Assembly (NCBI GenBank): GCA_964629975.1
Contig: CAZVUN010000050.1
Location: 1 to 18,016 of the forward strand
Origin: G020354085 sp964629975
GTDB taxonomy: Bacteria > Pseudomonadota > Gammaproteobacteria > Acidiferrobacterales > Sulfurifustaceae
Direction of reading: 5' to 3'
Length of the DNA stretch: 18,016 nt
Shown piece by piece: positions 1 through 6,391 of this stretch. Below the pieces are notes generated by a model. The model made no database searches and was not told where the DNA came from. It was given only the letters and a program-made list of their open reading frames with translations. The translations under genes were made by a program, and so were the position numbers. Numbering within the stretch: the first letter of the stretch is position 1; each line of letters opens with the position of its first letter.

Positions 1-692
1 GCCGCCCGCGCCTGCAGCGCGACCATCGGCTCCGGTTGGGCGGCCTCGGACGCGGGCGCGATCGACGTCGGGGCAGACGCCGCCTCCGGCTCGGCCTCCG
101 CCTCCTGCGCCACCGCCGGCAGCGCGCTGGCCTGCTTGTCGAGCTCGGCGCTCACCTCGGCGATGTCGCGCAGCTGCGCGAGCGTCGGCAGGTCCTCCAG
201 ACTTTTCAGATTGAAGTACTCGAGGAACGCGCGCGTCGTGCCGTACAGCGCCGGGCGGCCCGGCACTTCCTTGCGCCCGACCTCCCGAATCCAGTCGCGC
301 TCGATGAGGGTCTTGATGATCTCGCTCGACACCGTCACGCCGCGGATGTTCTCGATGTCGCCGCGGGTGACCGGCTGTTTGTAGGCGATGATCGCGAGCG
401 TTTCGAGCAGCGCGCGCGAGTAGCGCGGCGGGCGCTCCTCGACCAGACGGCTGAGCATGGGCGCGTAGCGCTCGCGCGTCTGGATGCGCCAGGCCTTGTC
501 GATCTGCTTGAGCTCGATGCCGCGCGCGGCATACTCGTCCTCGAGCGCCGCCAGCGCCGCGCGCAGCTCCTCGCGCGAGGGCTGCGAGTCGGCCGGGAAC
601 ATCGCCAGCATGCGCTCGAGCGTGAGCGGCTGGCCGGCCGCGAGCAGCGCGGCCTCCAGAATGTTCTTCAGTTCGCGGTTGGCTTCGGTCAT
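1..692 (-). CDS. scpB: Segregation and condensation protein B, ScpB (3' end outside window)
   Basis: ScpB is a winged-helix (kite) subunit that dimerises and binds the ScpA kleisin of the Smc condensin, which organises and helps segregate replicated origins. The 230 codons seen start MTEANRELKNILEAALLAAG. Family hallmarks are visible: ALLETLAIIAYKQPVTRGDI at about residues 94-113, followed by an IRGV segment, and GRPALYGTTRAFLEYFNLKS at about 145-164. From about residue 188 the chain becomes an Ala/Glu/Pro-rich tail that is still open at the window edge, so the total length is unknown. The ATG overlaps the scpA stop by one base (TGATG), and an AAGG-type site lies about 10 bases upstream, so translation is probably coupled to scpA. 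It is the last gene seen of the M50-trpS-scpA-scpB run. The identification is firm; only the C-terminus is unseen. Confidence 0.95.
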   Translation of the reverse strand, partial: MTEANRELKNILEAALLAAGQPLTLERMLAMFPADSQPSREELRAALAALEDEYAARGIELKQIDKAWRIQTRERYAPMLSRLVEERPPRYSRALLETLAIIAYKQPVTRGDIENIRGVTVSSEIIKTLIERDWIREVGRKEVPGRPALYGTTRAFLEYFNLKSLEDLPTLAQLRDIAEVSAELDKQASALPAVAQEAEAEPEAASAPTSIAPASEAAQPEPMVALQARA

Positions 693-1483
693 CAGGCGGC
701 CGCCTTCACGTGGATGGGGTCAAAGGGTTCCTGCTGCACGATCACGATGAGCGCCTCCTTGATCAGTTCCAGCACGGCCAGGAACGTCACCACCAGGCCG
801 AGCCGGCCTTCCTTGGGATCGAACAGCGACTCGAAGCTGGTGAAGTTCTCGGCGTTGATGCGCGTGAGGATCACCGTCATGCGCTCGCGCACCGACAGCG
901 GCTCGAGGCGCACGCGGTGATGGCGGTACAGCTCGGCGCGTGCCAGCACCTGGCGGAACGCGTCCATCAGGTCGGTGAGCGTCACCTTCGGCTGCGCTCG
1001 CGTGCGCGCCTCGTGCCTGGACTCGACCACCACCAGATGGATCTCGCGCCCGAGGCGCGGCAGGCGATCGATGTTCTCCGCCGCCAGGCGAAAGCGCTCG
1101 TACTCCTGCAGCCGGCGCACCAGCTCGGCGCGCGGGTCGGCCTCCTCCTCCGGCGCCTCGGCCGGGCGCGGCAGCAGCAGGCGCGACTTGATCTCGGCGA
1201 GCGTGGCCGCCATCACCAGATACTCGGCGGCGAGCTCGAGCTTCACCTGGCGCATGATCTCGACATACGCCATGTACTGACGCGTGATCTCGGCGATCGG
1301 GATGTCGAGGATATCGAGGTTCTGCTTGCGGATGAGGTAGAGCAGCAGATCGAGCGGTCCCTGAAAGGTCTCGAGGAACACCTCGAGCGCTTCCGGCGGG
1401 ATGTACAAATCCTCCGGCAGCTGGAGGATCGCTTCGCCGTTGACCTTGGCGATTGGCGCGGCGGTTGGCTCGGTCTCGTTCAT
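692..1483 (-). CDS. scpA: Segregation and condensation protein A, ScpA (kleisin)
   Basis: ScpA is the kleisin that bridges the two heads of the Smc dimer and recruits ScpB. The protein has 263 residues starting MNETEPTAAP. The N-terminal Smc-neck-binding helices carry the hallmark FQGPLDLLLYLIRKQNLDIL at about residues 40-59, then the PIAEITRQY segment. A stretch near LAAEYLVMAATLAEIKSRLL follows, then an acidic/proline linker (EAPEEEADP) and a C-terminal winged helix ending in KAAA. The open frame extends 25 codons further upstream, into trpS, but that part is Arg-rich and not ScpA-like. I chose the ATG that overlaps the trpS stop by one base (TGATG). There is no clear Shine-Dalgarno sequence, which fits coupling to trpS translation. 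Its partner smc lies about 12 kb away in the same window. Confidence 0.96.
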   Translation of the reverse strand: MNETEPTAAPIAKVNGEAILQLPEDLYIPPEALEVFLETFQGPLDLLLYLIRKQNLDILDIPIAEITRQYMAYVEIMRQVKLELAAEYLVMAATLAEIKSRLLLPRPAEAPEEEADPRAELVRRLQEYERFRLAAENIDRLPRLGREIHLVVVESRHEARTRAQPKVTLTDLMDAFRQVLARAELYRHHRVRLEPLSVRERMTVILTRINAENFTSFESLFDPKEGRLGLVVTFLAVLELIKEALIVIVQQEPFDPIHVKAAA

Positions 1484-2703
1484 CAGCTGTAGGCGAGGCC
1501 CATGGCGGCGCGCACCTCGGCGAGTGTCTGCTCGGCCACGTCGCGCGCCTTCTGGCAACCTTCGGCGACGATATTCTTAACCAAAAGCGGGTCGCGGGAA
1601 AACTCCGCGGCACGCTCCTGGATCGGCCGCAACTCGGCCAGCACTGCCTCGATCACCGGCCGCTTGCACTCGAGACAACCGATGCCGGCGGAGCGACAAC
1701 CCTCCTGCACCCATTGCCGGGTCTTGTCGTCCGTGTACACGACGTGAAACTCCCACACCGGGCACCTGGCCGGATCGCCCGGATCGGTGCGGCGCACGCG
1801 CGCCGGGTCGGTCGGCATGGTCTTGAGCTTGTGCTCGACCTGTGCCGGGTCGTCACGCAGCGAGATGGTGTTGTCGTACGACTTGGACATCTTGCGGCCG
1901 TCGAGACCCGGCATCTTGGCCGCGGCGGTGAGCTTCGCCTGCGGCTCGGGCAGGATGATCTTGCCGCCGCCCTCGAGGTAACCGAACAACCGCTCCTTGT
2001 CGCCGAGCGTGATGTTCTTCTGGCCGTCGAGCAGCGCGCGCGCCTTGGCCAGCGCCTCGGCATCGCCGTGCTCGAGATAGGCGGTGCGCAGTTCGTGGTA
2101 GAGCTTGGCGCTCTTCTTGCCCATCTTCTTGGCGGCCTCTTCGGCGAGCTGCTCGTAGCCCGGCTCGCGGCCGTACAGATGATTGAAGCGCCGCGCCACC
2201 TCGCGCGTGAGCTCGACGTGCGCTACCTGATCCTCGCCGACCGGCACCACGCCCGCGCGGTAGGCGAGGATGTCGGCGCTTTGCAGCAAGGGGTAGCCAA
2301 GGAAGCCGTAGGTGTCGAGCTCCTTCTCGCGCAGCTGCGCCTGCTGATCCTTGTAGGTCGGCACGCGCTCGAGCCAGGACAGCGGCGTGACCATGGACAA
2401 CAGCACGTGCAGTTCGGCGTGCTCCGGCACGCGCGACTGGATGAACAGGGTCGCGGCGTTGTGGTCGACACCGGCCGCGAGCCAGTCGGTGACCATGTCC
2501 CACACCGACTCGGCGATCACGCCCGGGTTCTCGTAATGCGTGGTCAACGCGTGCCAGTCGGCAACGAAGAAGTAGCACTCGTATTGCTGCTGCAGCTGCA
2601 CCCAGTTCTTCAGCACGCCGTGGTAGTGGCCGAGGTGCAGGCGCCCCGTCGGCCGCATGCCGGACAGCACCCGCAGCGCCTGGCCGGGCAGGAAAGTGCT
2701 CAT
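1483..2703 (-). CDS. trpS: Tryptophan--tRNA ligase (long form with a four-cysteine motif)
   Basis: This class I aminoacyl-tRNA synthetase charges tRNA-Trp in the cytoplasm. The HIGH-type motif is in TGRLHLGHYHG (residues 19-29) and the KMSKS loop is KMSKS at 271-275, preceded by PGLDGR. At 406 residues it exceeds the roughly 330 of the E. coli enzyme. The extra length is mainly a Lys/Ala-rich insertion between RFNHLYG (172-178) and KMSKS. The C-terminal part carries C314, C336, C343 and C346, a C-x21-C-x6-C-x2-C pattern. It closely matches the [4Fe-4S]-binding cysteine pattern known from Thermotoga maritima TrpRS (see findings). The gene starts 8 bases after the M50 stop and overlaps scpA by one base. 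A small GC hairpin (2708-2721) sits just upstream of the ATG. No strong Shine-Dalgarno site is visible. Confidence 0.97.
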   Translation of the reverse strand: MSTFLPGQALRVLSGMRPTGRLHLGHYHGVLKNWVQLQQQYECYFFVADWHALTTHYENPGVIAESVWDMVTDWLAAGVDHNAATLFIQSRVPEHAELHVLLSMVTPLSWLERVPTYKDQQAQLREKELDTYGFLGYPLLQSADILAYRAGVVPVGEDQVAHVELTREVARRFNHLYGREPGYEQLAEEAAKKMGKKSAKLYHELRTAYLEHGDAEALAKARALLDGQKNITLGDKERLFGYLEGGGKIILPEPQAKLTAAAKMPGLDGRKMSKSYDNTISLRDDPAQVEHKLKTMPTDPARVRRTDPGDPARCPVWEFHVVYTDDKTRQWVQEGCRSAGIGCLECKRPVIEAVLAELRPIQERAAEFSRDPLLVKNIVAEGCQKARDVAEQTLAEVRAAMGLAYS

Positions 2704-2711
2704 GGCCCGGG

Positions 2712-3365
2712 CTACAGCCCGACAACCCGGGTCACGAGGCCCGTGACCACATCGACAAACGGATTAATCACCAGCCACAGCACGCCGCTCAGCATGAGCG
2801 CCAGCAGAATAAAGAAGCCATACGGCTCGACGCGGCTCAGGTACCAGCCCCAACGGCCCGGCAGGAGGCCGACCGCCACCCGCCCGCCATCCAGCGGCGG
2901 AATAGGAAACAGGTTAAATACCATCAACAACACGTTGATCAGGATACCAATCTCGCCCATGTACCGAAGGGGCGTGGCGCCCCAGTCCGGGACCAGGGCG
3001 CTCAGCTTGGCGACCACTGCCCAGAGCAGCGCCATGAGCAGATTGGCGAGCGGTCCGGCCGCCGCGACCAGTACCATGTCGCGCTTGGGGCGGCGCAGGT
3101 TCTCCCAGGTGACCGGGACCGGCTTTGCCCAGCCGAACAGGATGCGCGCTCCCATGAGCAGCAACAGCCCGGGTACCAGAACGGTACCAACGGGGTCGAT
3201 GTGCTTGAGCGGGTTGAGTGTCAGGCGCCCGAGGCGCTGCGCAGTCGGATCGCCGAGCTGCTTGGCCGCCCAGCCGTGAGCGACCTCGTGGACGGTGATG
3301 GCGAACAGGATCGGGAGAATGGAGACCGCAATGACCTGCGGAAGGGACAGGCTGACCTCTTGCAT
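2712..3365 (-). CDS. Site-2 protease family (peptidase M50) integral membrane metalloprotease
   Basis: This 217-residue membrane protein has the zinc-protease motif HEVAH (H26, E27, H30) inside the first hydrophobic helix. The second metal-ligand motif is NLFPIPPLDGG, with D159-G160. NPLKHIDPVG (51-60) and AAAGPLANLL (101-110) are also typical of the small Rip/YwhC-like M50 branch. I see no PDZ or CBS domain, so it is the minimal core form of about four to six helices. Members cleave within the membrane; the substrates of this branch are generally unknown. The trpS neighbour is a conserved genomic context in many proteobacteria as I recall, not evidence of a joint function. The first ATG is preceded by an extended -10 promoter only six bases away (see the promoter entry), with no Shine-Dalgarno sequence, so initiation may be leaderless. 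Confidence 0.93.
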   Translation of the reverse strand: MQEVSLSLPQVIAVSILPILFAITVHEVAHGWAAKQLGDPTAQRLGRLTLNPLKHIDPVGTVLVPGLLLLMGARILFGWAKPVPVTWENLRRPKRDMVLVAAAGPLANLLMALLWAVVAKLSALVPDWGATPLRYMGEIGILINVLLMVFNLFPIPPLDGGRVAVGLLPGRWGWYLSRVEPYGFFILLALMLSGVLWLVINPFVDVVTGLVTRVVGL

Positions 3366-3371
3366 CGCGGG

Positions 3372-3400
3372 AGTATATCAAGGGTCAAGGGTCCGACCAA
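3372..3400 (-). promoter_or_regulatory. Candidate sigma70 promoter for M50-trpS-scpA-scpB
   Basis: Read on the minus strand, TTGGTC (3400-3395) is followed by a 17-base spacer and TATACT (3377-3372). A TG sits one base before the TATACT box, giving an extended -10. The -10 matches consensus at five of six positions and the -35 at only three. The -10 ends six bases before the ATG, so the predicted start site falls on or next to the start codon. The spacer contains a short direct repeat of CAAGGGT. This is a prediction from motif and spacing only. Confidence 0.55.
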
Positions 3401-3411
3401 CGCACGCGCCC

Positions 3412-3433
3412 GACACGCAAGTCCTTGTGTGTC
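3412..3433. other. Inverted repeat between yciO and the M50 gene
   Basis: The arms GACACGCAA (3412-3420) and TTGTGTGTC (3425-3433) surround a four-base loop. They form a nine-pair stem on the plus strand with one G-T pair; the minus-strand RNA has one mismatch instead. It lies 12 bases past the yciO stop and upstream of the M50 promoter candidate. There is no T-run after it on the minus strand, so it is at best a weak terminator or a processing hairpin. Confidence 0.35.
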
Positions 3434-3444
3434 AGCGGGTTGCC

Positions 3445-4065
3445 TCAGAGGAACGGGGTCGGATCGCCCTTGCCGACGCGCGTGACGCGCGCCACCCCGT
3501 TCTCCAAGACCACGACGGTGCTGGCCTCGAGCCCGCCGGCGCCCCCGTCCAGCACCAGATCGACCTGGTGCTCGAGCTTGTCGCGTATCTCCTGCGGGTC
3601 GCTGAGCGGGTAGTCCTCCCCCGGCAGCATCAGGGTCGAGCTCATGAGCGGCTCGTTCAGCTCGGCGAGCAACGCCCGCGCAATCGGGTGGTCCGGCACG
3701 CGCAGACCGATCGTGCGGCGCTTGGGGTTCTGCAGGCGGCGCGGCACCTCGCGCGTGGCCGCCAGGATGAACGTGTAGGGACCCGGCGTATGGGCCTTGA
3801 GTATGCGGTACTCGGCGTTGCCCACCTGGGCGTAGGTCGCGACCTCGGACAGATCCCGGCACACGAGCGTGAAGTTGTGCTTTTCATCGACGCGCCGTAT
3901 CCGGCGAATGCGCTCCATCGCCTCCTTGTCGCCAATGTGGCAGCCGAGCGCGTAGCTCGAATCGGTCGGATAGACGATCACGCCGCCGGCGCGCACGATC
4001 TCGACCGCGCGCTTGATGAGGCGCGGCTGCGGATGCGTGGGATGAATCTCGAAATACTGCGCCAT
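3445..4065 (-). CDS. yciO: YciO-type protein of the Sua5/YciO/YrdC family
   Basis: The 206-residue protein starts MAQYFEIHPTHPQPRLIKRA and matches E. coli YciO, also about 206 residues, essentially end to end from memory. Shared blocks include VRAGGVIVYPTDSSYALGCH, a central HNFTLVCRDLSE and a C-terminal GDPTPFL. The fold binds nucleotides and threonylcarbamoyl-type adenylates. The true Sua5/TsaC enzymes make the threonylcarbamoyl-AMP used for t6A in tRNA. YciO is a paralogue and should not be assumed to replace TsaC: the Lys/Arg-rich TsaC segment is replaced here by RRVDEKHNFTL. The open frame extends 127 codons upstream through rnm, but only this ATG gives a YciO-like N-terminus. It starts 16 bases after the rnm stop, a pairing also found in E. 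coli (yciO-yciV). No Shine-Dalgarno site is visible. Confidence 0.94.
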   Translation of the reverse strand: MAQYFEIHPTHPQPRLIKRAVEIVRAGGVIVYPTDSSYALGCHIGDKEAMERIRRIRRVDEKHNFTLVCRDLSEVATYAQVGNAEYRILKAHTPGPYTFILAATREVPRRLQNPKRRTIGLRVPDHPIARALLAELNEPLMSSTLMLPGEDYPLSDPQEIRDKLEHQVDLVLDGGAGGLEASTVVVLENGVARVTRVGKGDPTPFL

Positions 4066-4081
4066 GGCAAGACACGCGGCA

Positions 4082-4933
4082 CTACGCACACGCGGCCGGG
4101 GTGCCAGCCGGCCAGGCGCTCCACACCGGCACGCAGCCCTCCGGCAGCGGCGCCAGCCGGCCCAGCTCGACCCACGGCTGTTCCGGTCCGTGATAGTCGG
4201 AACCAAGCGAGGCAAGCAGCTCGAAGTCGCGCGCGACACGCGCGAAGTGCTGATGGGCCTGCGGCGGGTGGCTGCCGGAGATGCCCTCGATCGCCACGCC
4301 CCCGCAGGCCTTGAACTCGTGCAACAGCGTGCGCAGCCTGCCGCTGCCGAGCGGGTAGCGTCCGGGATGCGCCAGCACCGCCTGCCCGCCGGCGCCGCGG
4401 ATCCAGTCGACCGCCTCGGCGAGCGTCGCCCACTCGCCCGGCACATGGCCGGGACGGCCCTTGGTCAGGTAGTGGCGAAAGGCGTCCTGCACGCTGCTCA
4501 CGTGTCCCTGTTCGTGCAGGAAGCGTGCGAAATGCGTGCGCGAGACGATCGCCCCCTTGGCGTAGCGGCGCGCACCGTCCAGCGCGCCGCTCACGCGGTG
4601 CTTCGCCAGGCGCCGGTCAATCTCGGTCGCACGCCAGTCGCGGAAGGCGCGCAGCCGCTGCAAGCCGGCCTGCAACGCGCTGTCGTCGGGATCGATGTTG
4701 AGACCCACGATATGGATCGTCTGCTTGTTCCAGGTCACGGAAATCTCGATCCCACTGACCAGCGAGATGCCGTGCGCGGCCGCGGCCCGACGCGCCTCGG
4801 CGATCCCGTCGGTGGCATCGTGGTCGGTGAGCGCCAGCACCTGCACCCCCTGGGCAGCGGCGCGTGCGACGAGCGCACCCGGGGTGAGGGTGCCATCGGA
4901 GGCGAGGCTGTGGGTGTGAAGGTCGTAACGCAC
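4082..4933 (-). CDS. rnm: PHP-domain phosphoesterase, RNase AM / 3',5'-nucleotide bisphosphate phosphatase type
   Basis: The 283-residue protein is a PHP-family metal-dependent phosphoesterase related to E. coli YciV. YciV is known as RNase AM, a 5'-3' exoribonuclease that trims 5' ends of rRNA and degrades short RNAs. Homologues also hydrolyse 3'-phosphoadenosine-5'-phosphate-like nucleotides. Metal ligands are in place: YDLHTHSLASDGT (H6, H8, D13), LTDHDATDG (D37, H38), SGIEIS (E63), H74, RTHFARFL (H134), VLAHPGRYP (H189) and SLGSDYHGP (D246, H248). The start is a GTG: it gives the expected N-terminal Tyr-Asp-Leu-His-Thr-His motif, and an in-frame stop lies about a dozen codons upstream. 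No Shine-Dalgarno site is seen. The gene is first in the rnm-yciO pair and diverges from the plus-strand gene 54 bases away. Confidence 0.93.
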   Translation of the reverse strand: MRYDLHTHSLASDGTLTPGALVARAAAQGVQVLALTDHDATDGIAEARRAAAAHGISLVSGIEISVTWNKQTIHIVGLNIDPDDSALQAGLQRLRAFRDWRATEIDRRLAKHRVSGALDGARRYAKGAIVSRTHFARFLHEQGHVSSVQDAFRHYLTKGRPGHVPGEWATLAEAVDWIRGAGGQAVLAHPGRYPLGSGRLRTLLHEFKACGGVAIEGISGSHPPQAHQHFARVARDFELLASLGSDYHGPEQPWVELGRLAPLPEGCVPVWSAWPAGTPAACA

Positions 4934-4970
4934 GGGGGACGGCGAAGCTGCTCGGCGGCGTGGAAGGCGC

Positions 4971-4976
4971 TATCAT
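4971..4976 (+). promoter_or_regulatory. Possible -10 box for the unknown plus-strand gene
   Basis: TATCAT lies in the short divergent gap and ends 11 bases before the ATG at 4988. I see no convincing -35 at the right spacing and no Shine-Dalgarno site. If real, the leader would be only about five bases. Weak, motif-only evidence. Confidence 0.25.
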
Positions 4977-4987
4977 CGCCGATCCCC

Positions 4988-5737
4988 ATGACCGACGCCA
5001 CCAACGGGGGCGCCGCCGCGGCGTTCCTCATCAGCCTGGAAGAAGCCCGCGCGCGCCTGCGCGGCGCGGCGAGCGCCCTGGCCGCGGCTGCGAGACGCCC
5101 GGCGGCTGACACGCGCCGTGCGCCCGACGAGCTGAGCGCGGATGTGCTCGGACTGATCGACCTCGCGCTGCGCCTCGGCAACGCGGCGGAGCACGTTCAC
5201 CCGCGCGACGCCACGGAGCTCGGCGATGCCGCGCTCGGCGCGCTGCACGAGCTCAACACCCTGGCCGTGCAGTGCCAACAGCCGACGGCGCGCACTGCGC
5301 TGCAGGCCGTGACGCTCGCCGTCACGGACTGGATCATGCAGCACGCGGGAGAACTGCGCACACTCGAGCCGATCGTCGATGCCCTGGCCGCGACCGCCAA
5401 CCGCCTGCGTGATGCGCCCACGCTGGAGCAGCTGACTGCCTATGCCACGCGCGTTATCGGCGCCACTGCCGCGGCAATCCGGCGCGATCCGGACCCGACT
5501 GACCCGGCGCGTCCCTGGCGGCTGCTGCACCTCAATCGCGGCATCATGGCAACGCGCTCGCACAATCCTGCCCTGATGGAGCGCGTGTACGACGAACTGG
5601 TTGCCGCCCTGCCGCAGGACGCCGCGCGCTTCTTCGCCGAGGGCATGCAACAGATGGACGCGCTCGGCTACCCGCCCGCGGTGCGCACCGTGGTCGCGCG
5701 CTACCACGACCGCTGGACGCGCGGGACGATGCACTGA
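4988..5737 (+). CDS. Conserved-looking hypothetical protein, mostly alpha-helical, function unknown
   Basis: I do not recognise this 249-residue protein. It is rich in Ala, Leu and Arg, with no signal peptide and no membrane segment, so probably cytosolic. The N-terminal part (about 10-165) reads as a series of amphipathic helices containing ELSADVLGLIDLALRLGNAA and AVTDWIMQHAGELRTLEPIV. A Pro/Asp-rich break at 167-176 leads to a compact C-terminal part. That part has WRLLHLNRGIMATRSHNP and an Arg/His-rich end, VRTVVARYHDRWTRGTMH, the section most likely to hold a conserved site. The open frame runs more than 900 bases upstream, but that part is the antisense shadow of rnm. I chose the ATG just after the divergent gap. 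It stands 63 bases before yciB, which has its own promoter candidate. The codon pattern resembles its neighbours. Confidence 0.75.
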   Translation: MTDATNGGAAAAFLISLEEARARLRGAASALAAAARRPAADTRRAPDELSADVLGLIDLALRLGNAAEHVHPRDATELGDAALGALHELNTLAVQCQQPTARTALQAVTLAVTDWIMQHAGELRTLEPIVDALAATANRLRDAPTLEQLTAYATRVIGATAAAIRRDPDPTDPARPWRLLHLNRGIMATRSHNPALMERVYDELVAALPQDAARFFAEGMQQMDALGYPPAVRTVVARYHDRWTRGTMH

Positions 5738-5747
5738 GCGGTCGCGG

Positions 5748-5776
5748 TTGCCACCCCCCGGGCCGGGTGCGACAAT
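5748..5776 (+). promoter_or_regulatory. Candidate sigma70 promoter for yciB-yciI
   Basis: TTGCCA (5748-5753, five of six to consensus) and GACAAT (5771-5776, four of six) are separated by exactly 17 bases. The predicted start near 5783 leaves a leader of about 18 bases before the yciB ATG. The box lies in the 63-base gap after the unknown gene, suggesting that yciB and following genes can be transcribed independently of it. Confidence 0.45.
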
Positions 5777-5800
5777 AGGCCAACTAACCCGCCGAAGTCT

Positions 5801-6391
5801 ATGAAATTCCTATACGATCTGTTCCCGTTGCTGTTGTTCTTCGCGGCCTACAAGTTCTTCGGCATCTACGTTGCGACCGCCGTGGCCATGGTCGCGTCCC
5901 TGCTGCAGGTCGGCGGCTACTGGTGGAAGCACCGGGCGTTCGAGACCATGCAGGTCGTCACCCTCGGCATCATCGTGGTCTTCGGCGGCCTGACGCTCGC
6001 CCTGCAGGACGATACCTTCATCAAATGGAAGCCGACGCTGGTGTACTGGATCCTGGGCCTGCTGGTGCTCGGCAGCCACCTGGTAGGCAGGCGCACCCTG
6101 CTCGACCGCATGCTCGCCACGCAGGTCAGCCTGCCGCCGGCGGTGTGGAAGCGGCTGAACCTGAGCTGGGGCGGGTTCTTCGTGTTCGCTGGCGCCCTCA
6201 ACCTGTACGTTGCGTTCTACTATGGTCTGGAGCTCGACGCCGCCACGCGCCAGAGCATCTGGGTGAACTTCAAGGTCTTCGGCCTGATGGGCCTCACGCT
6301 GCTGTTCGTGCTGGGCCAGGCGGTGTTCATGGCGCGCCACCTGCAGGACAAGCCGACGGCGCCGCCGGCGCCTGACAAGGCCGCCGACTGA
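5801..6391 (+). CDS. yciB: Septation/intracellular septation protein A family inner-membrane protein (YciB/IspZ)
   Basis: The 196-residue protein starts MKFLYDLFPLLLFFAAYKFF, the characteristic YciB beginning. It has about five hydrophobic segments, near residues 5-40, 50-68, 80-96, 120-140 and 155-178. Other family blocks are DDTFIKWKPTLVYWILGLL and the GRRTLLDRML loop. LNLSWGGFFVFAGALNLYVA and WVNFKVFGLMGLTLLFVLGQ also fit. YciB is an inner-membrane protein linked to septation and envelope integrity; in E. coli it interacts with divisome and elongation proteins. Its biochemical activity is unknown. The Pro/Ala tail (PTAPPAPDKAAD) is short and cytoplasmic-looking. A GAAG lies near the start as a weak ribosome site. 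The stop overlaps the yciI start by one base (TGATG), indicating translational coupling. Confidence 0.96.
   Translation: MKFLYDLFPLLLFFAAYKFFGIYVATAVAMVASLLQVGGYWWKHRAFETMQVVTLGIIVVFGGLTLALQDDTFIKWKPTLVYWILGLLVLGSHLVGRRTLLDRMLATQVSLPPAVWKRLNLSWGGFFVFAGALNLYVAFYYGLELDAATRQSIWVNFKVFGLMGLTLLFVLGQAVFMARHLQDKPTAPPAPDKAAD

Noticed and set aside
1484..1558. Upstream extension of scpA
   Set aside because: The added 25 residues are Arg/Gly-rich, overlap trpS, and are unlike ScpA; the TGATG overlap gives the natural start.
1453..3279. Long plus-strand open frame (608 codons) opposite trpS and the M50 gene
   Set aside because: Arg/His/Leu/Ala-rich antisense shadow of two clear genes; long reverse frames are expected in GC-rich coding DNA.
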